From positions 1-5,238 of the forward strand of contig JAKAAZ010000233.1 of the NCBI GenBank assembly GCA_021802085.1: DNA of 5,238 nt, read 5' to 3'. Under the pieces are notes generated by a model. It had not been told where the DNA came from. It saw only the letters and a list, made by a program, of their open reading frames with translations, and ran no database searches. The translations under genes were made by a program, and so were the position numbers. Below are positions 5,178 to 5,238 of this stretch, piece by piece (position 1 is the first letter of the stretch; each line of letters opens with the position of its first letter). The stretch comes from Acidobacteriota bacterium (lineage in GTDB: Bacteria > Acidobacteriota > Terriglobia > Terriglobales > Acidobacteriaceae).

Positions 5178-5238
5178 GTGGGAGATTATCCGCGAGATCT
5201 GCTGGAGTTGGAGCGCCGCTTTTCGAGCGAGGCGGCTT
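5178..5238 (+). CDS. IS1595-like transposase, N-terminal fragment (runs off the right edge)
   Basis: From the GTG at 5178 an open frame reads DYPRDLLELERRFSSEAA to the window edge. IS1595-family transposases often begin with a YPxxLLExxxRFxxExxC pattern before the RWPxGFxCPxC zinc segment; only the first part is visible. The upstream in-frame TGA at 5151 leaves GTG 5166 as the one other candidate start, with AGGTGA at 5148-5153 as a possible ribosome binding site. The sequence differs from the minus-strand fragment at the left edge, so the two are different family members rather than copies of one element. It is divergent from the sigma operon. The catalytic domain is not visible. Confidence 0.62.
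   Translation, partial: MGDYPRDLLELERRFSSEAA

Noticed and set aside
1..5238. CRISPR array, tRNA, rRNA or riboswitch
   Set aside because: No regularly spaced repeats, tRNA-like cloverleaf or rRNA sequence was recognised on reading both strands.

Overview
The window reads as a piece of a moderately GC-rich bacterial chromosome. A conserved housekeeping block sits between two insertion-sequence ends. The gene set points to Acidobacteriota (Terriglobia-like) as the most likely source: a HemQ/Cld-family protein paired with endonuclease III, a DedA protein, and an ECF sigma factor coupled to an RskA-type anti-sigma factor. This is an inference from gene families and style, not a proven assignment.

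Left edge (1-183): the first 71 bases encode, on the minus strand, the N-terminus of an IS1595-like transposase that runs out of the window. A short promoter-like spacer follows. Positions 184-1089 (+) hold an unrecognised two-helix membrane protein with a Gly/Asn-rich linker motif and a beta-rich C-terminal domain. It is visibly less GC-rich than the genes to its right and is probably accessory. A hairpin at 1127-1147 separates it from the convergent nth gene.

Middle (1156-3481): hemQ (coproheme decarboxylase/chlorite-dismutase family) and nth (endonuclease III) form a minus-strand pair overlapping by 8 bases. hemQ is divergent from a plus-strand DedA-family membrane protein gene. The 111-base gap between hemQ and dedA contains a perfect 7-bp inverted repeat.

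Right part (3535-5238): a minus-strand operon encodes an ECF sigma factor and its membrane-anchored RskA-type anti-sigma factor, joined by an ATGA overlap. The sigma gene's 5' region contains two abutting small palindromes and a GGAAC/GTCTA promoter-like pair, so its true start is uncertain. Beyond it, two copies of an 11-base repeat precede the start of a second, different IS1595-like transposase on the plus strand. The two transposase fragments therefore point outward from the window.

How the genes work together: HemQ would finish heme b synthesis by the coproporphyrin route, Nth repairs oxidised pyrimidines, and DedA would recycle or flip lipid carriers. The sigma/anti-sigma pair would transduce an envelope or redox signal to transcription. 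No CRISPR array, tRNA or rRNA was seen. No clearly new multi-gene system is evident; the least explained gene is the membrane protein at 184-1089.
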